A DNA stretch of 15,651 nucleotides from the NCBI GenBank assembly GCA_943329505.2, contig CALQED020000005.1:1-15651 (forward strand). Direction: 5' to 3'. The DNA is from Polynucleobacter meluiroseus. Lineage in GTDB: Bacteria > Pseudomonadota > Gammaproteobacteria > Burkholderiales > Burkholderiaceae. This document shows, piece by piece, positions 14,048-15,651 of this stretch. The notes below the pieces were generated by a model that worked only from the letters and a program-made list of their open reading frames with translations, was not told the origin of the DNA and made no database searches. The stretch's first letter is position 1. Each line of letters starts with the position of its first letter. Made by a program: the position numbers and the translations under genes.

Positions 14048-15409
14048 TTGGGCGAACTATATAAAAAATACATCCCACCAGAGCAAGAAGGCCCTGTTGT
14101 TTATATCAAGGGAGCTCGCTTAATCGATGTAGTGAAATCTAAGGTGATTGAGTCCCCAGTGATTGCAATACAAGGTAAGCGGATTGTTCAAGTTGGCACG
14201 GATAAGGACATTCATATTCCTGAGGGTGCTCAGGTTACAGATTGCAGCGGACTGACTTTGATGCCCGGCATGATTGATAGCCACCTCCACACCATGATGT
14301 TCAATTGTTTAACTTTCCATAATTATCGCGTTTCACAATGGGAAATTACACCTGAATTACAGCAAATGTACGGCTTGTTTCATGCGCAACTGTGTTTTGA
14401 TATGGGCTTCACGACGCTACGTGATTTGGGCCTCGCATCAAGTCGCGGACTAATGACCGCCCATCTATGTGCAGTCAGAGATTCCATTAATGCAGGCGTC
14501 TTAGAAGGTCCAAGAATGTTTATCGGTGGATTCACTTCTATTACTGGCTCTCATTTAGATCTTATTAATCCACGTGCAATGCAACGCTATGGTTTTCAAA
14601 CTGCTGATGGCCCATGGGAATTGCGTAAGTTAGCGCGTCAAAATATGTTGGTGGGCTGTGATGTTGTGAAGACTTGCGCAACTGGTGGCGGTGGGACTGA
14701 CAAGGAAGAGCCGGATATTCGTAATATGACGCAAGAGGAAATTGATGCGATTGTGGATGAGGCTCATGCCTTTCATAAAATTGCAGCAGTGCATTGCTTT
14801 ACTCCTGCAGGACAGAAGATGGCATTGAATGCAGGCGCTGATACTATTGAGCATATGGTGTTTTCTGACCAAGAGACAGCTGACCAAATTGCGGATTCCA
14901 ATGTCTACATGACTCCAACCTTATTGCATCGTACTGATCATGCAATTGAAATGAGAAAAATGCAGGGCACTTCTTTATTCGTTATTAATAAAATGAAATC
15001 TATTCAGTCAAGCTGTTTTGATACCTTCCAAAGAATGCATAAGACGGGCGTCAAAATTGCCATGGGAACTGATATGGGATTTGATCCTGAGATGGGAACT
15101 AATGCAAAAGAGCTCTCTATCTATGTTGATTTAGGCATGTCTACCATGGAGGCTTTGCAGACTGCAACCATTAACGGTGCTAATGCAATCAAGGCATCTA
15201 AGGATTTGGGTAGTATTGAGGTTGGCAAGTATGCCGATATCCTCGCGATTGACGGTGACCCTACTAAAGATATTAATTGTCTTCAAGACAAGAAAAATAT
15301 TCAAATGGTAATGAAGGAAGGAAGAATTTATGCCGACCGTCGATCTGGCAAGAGCAAGAATGTCGTGTCGGTAAATCCTGGCGAATGGAAGAAAATTGAT
15401 TATTTATGA
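14048..15409 (+). CDS. Metal-dependent amidohydrolase (prolidase/imidazolonepropionase-like)
   Basis: A 453-residue amidohydrolase superfamily enzyme that hydrolyses an amide, lactam or ester bond at a one- or two-metal centre. The beta-sandwich start (V-V-Y-I-K-G-A-R-L-I-D-V) and G-M-I-D-S-H79-L-H81 are followed by K208 (D-V-V-K, the likely carboxylated bridging lysine), H249 (A-A-V-H), H269 (T-I-E-H) and catalytic D342 (M-G-T-D), a complete set. The G-K-Y-A-D-I-L-A-I-D-G-D-P ending is standard. The pattern is closest to the Xaa-Pro dipeptidase/carboxypeptidase-like group. It has no signal peptide, so it should be cytosolic. It starts with TTG behind GGAGGA, and its stop overlaps the next ATG by 4 nt (ATGA). 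The substrate is unknown; the operon suggests the imported acid or its conjugate. Confidence 0.92.
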   Translation: MGELYKKYIPPEQEGPVVYIKGARLIDVVKSKVIESPVIAIQGKRIVQVGTDKDIHIPEGAQVTDCSGLTLMPGMIDSHLHTMMFNCLTFHNYRVSQWEITPELQQMYGLFHAQLCFDMGFTTLRDLGLASSRGLMTAHLCAVRDSINAGVLEGPRMFIGGFTSITGSHLDLINPRAMQRYGFQTADGPWELRKLARQNMLVGCDVVKTCATGGGGTDKEEPDIRNMTQEEIDAIVDEAHAFHKIAAVHCFTPAGQKMALNAGADTIEHMVFSDQETADQIADSNVYMTPTLLHRTDHAIEMRKMQGTSLFVINKMKSIQSSCFDTFQRMHKTGVKIAMGTDMGFDPEMGTNAKELSIYVDLGMSTMEALQTATINGANAIKASKDLGSIEVGKYADILAIDGDPTKDINCLQDKKNIQMVMKEGRIYADRRSGKSKNVVSVNPGEWKKIDYL

Positions 15410-15651
15410 GTTTGCAGAATACCGATGATTTTTTGACGATTGTCACTGGCGCTAGTTCAGGTCTTGGCGCCGCTACTGCTCATAAACTCGCTCTTGAAGG
15501 TCGGAGAGTCTTAACCCTACAAAGGCGTCCTCCTGAGAATGTGATGCGGGATGGCTATCGCTATCCTATCGAATTTATGGAGGTAGATTTATATGATCAT
15601 GGCGCAATTGATCAGGTCACTCAGATCATCAATCAGAAGTATCAGGTTGGA
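15406..15651 (+). CDS. SDR-family oxidoreductase (3' end outside window)
   Basis: The first 82 residues of a short-chain dehydrogenase. T-G-A-S-S-G-L-G (about residues 15-22) is the NAD(P) glycine-rich motif. R-V-L-T-L-Q-R-R after beta-2 ends in arginines rather than an acidic residue, which points to NADP(H); this differs from the SDR at 7799, which carries Asp there. An acidic V-D-L (beta-3 end) is visible. The Ser-Tyr-Lys triad lies beyond the window. The ATG overlaps the amidohydrolase stop by 4 nt, so the two are translationally coupled and belong to the same operon. Confidence 0.88.
   Translation, partial: MSLQNTDDFLTIVTGASSGLGAATAHKLALEGRRVLTLQRRPPENVMRDGYRYPIEFMEVDLYDHGAIDQVTQIINQKYQVG

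Overview
The window looks like an accessory catabolic region from a moderately AT-rich betaproteobacterium of the Burkholderiales. A Polynucleobacter-type freshwater relative is my best guess. This rests on four Bug-family (TctC-type) solute-binding proteins within 13 kb, a CynR-like LysR regulator, and the overall base composition. It is inference, because no rRNA or other phylogenetic marker is present. There are 15 protein genes (two cut by the window edges) and no RNA genes, insertion sequences or CRISPR.

Layout: (1) 1-606, the 3' part of a SpoU/TrmH-family RNA methyltransferase, the only housekeeping gene. (2) 634-3286, minus strand: Bug protein, small cupin and a second Bug protein. (3) 3425-5301, plus strand: a double-cupin protein and a 3-hydroxyisobutyrate-dehydrogenase-like NAD(P) enzyme. 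(4) 5368-6780, minus strand: a GlcD/D-2-hydroxyacid dehydrogenase-type flavoprotein, divergent from a LysR regulator at 6889-7776. (5) 12659-7799, minus strand: a compact operon in the order Bug, muconate-lactonizing-enzyme-like enolase superfamily protein, TauD/TfdA dioxygenase, Bug, SDR. (6) 12831-15651, plus strand: an operon of a CobW/G3E GTPase, a prolidase-like metal-dependent amidohydrolase and an SDR cut by the window end.

The most informative non-coding signal is a shared cis-element. A 15-bp T-N11-A palindrome (consensus ATAGAY-N3-RTCTAT) occurs once between the flavoprotein and lysR genes (6862-6876) and twice in tandem between the Bug and GTPase operons (12740-12754, 12757-12771). 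At both places a second element, TTGATCTAT, lies exactly 22 nt downstream of a palindrome, and it doubles as a -35-like hexamer. This is the classical recognition-site plus activation-site layout of LysR-type promoters. It suggests that the local LysR controls itself, the flavoprotein and both operons as one regulon.

Read together, the regulon could take up an organic acid (two Bug proteins), hydrolyse it (amidohydrolase, metallated with help from the GTPase), then isomerise, oxygenate and oxidise it (enolase-family enzyme, 2-oxoglutarate dioxygenase, SDRs, FAD-linked 2-hydroxyacid dehydrogenase). The substrate cannot be named from the sequence. I do not recognise this exact combination as a described pathway.
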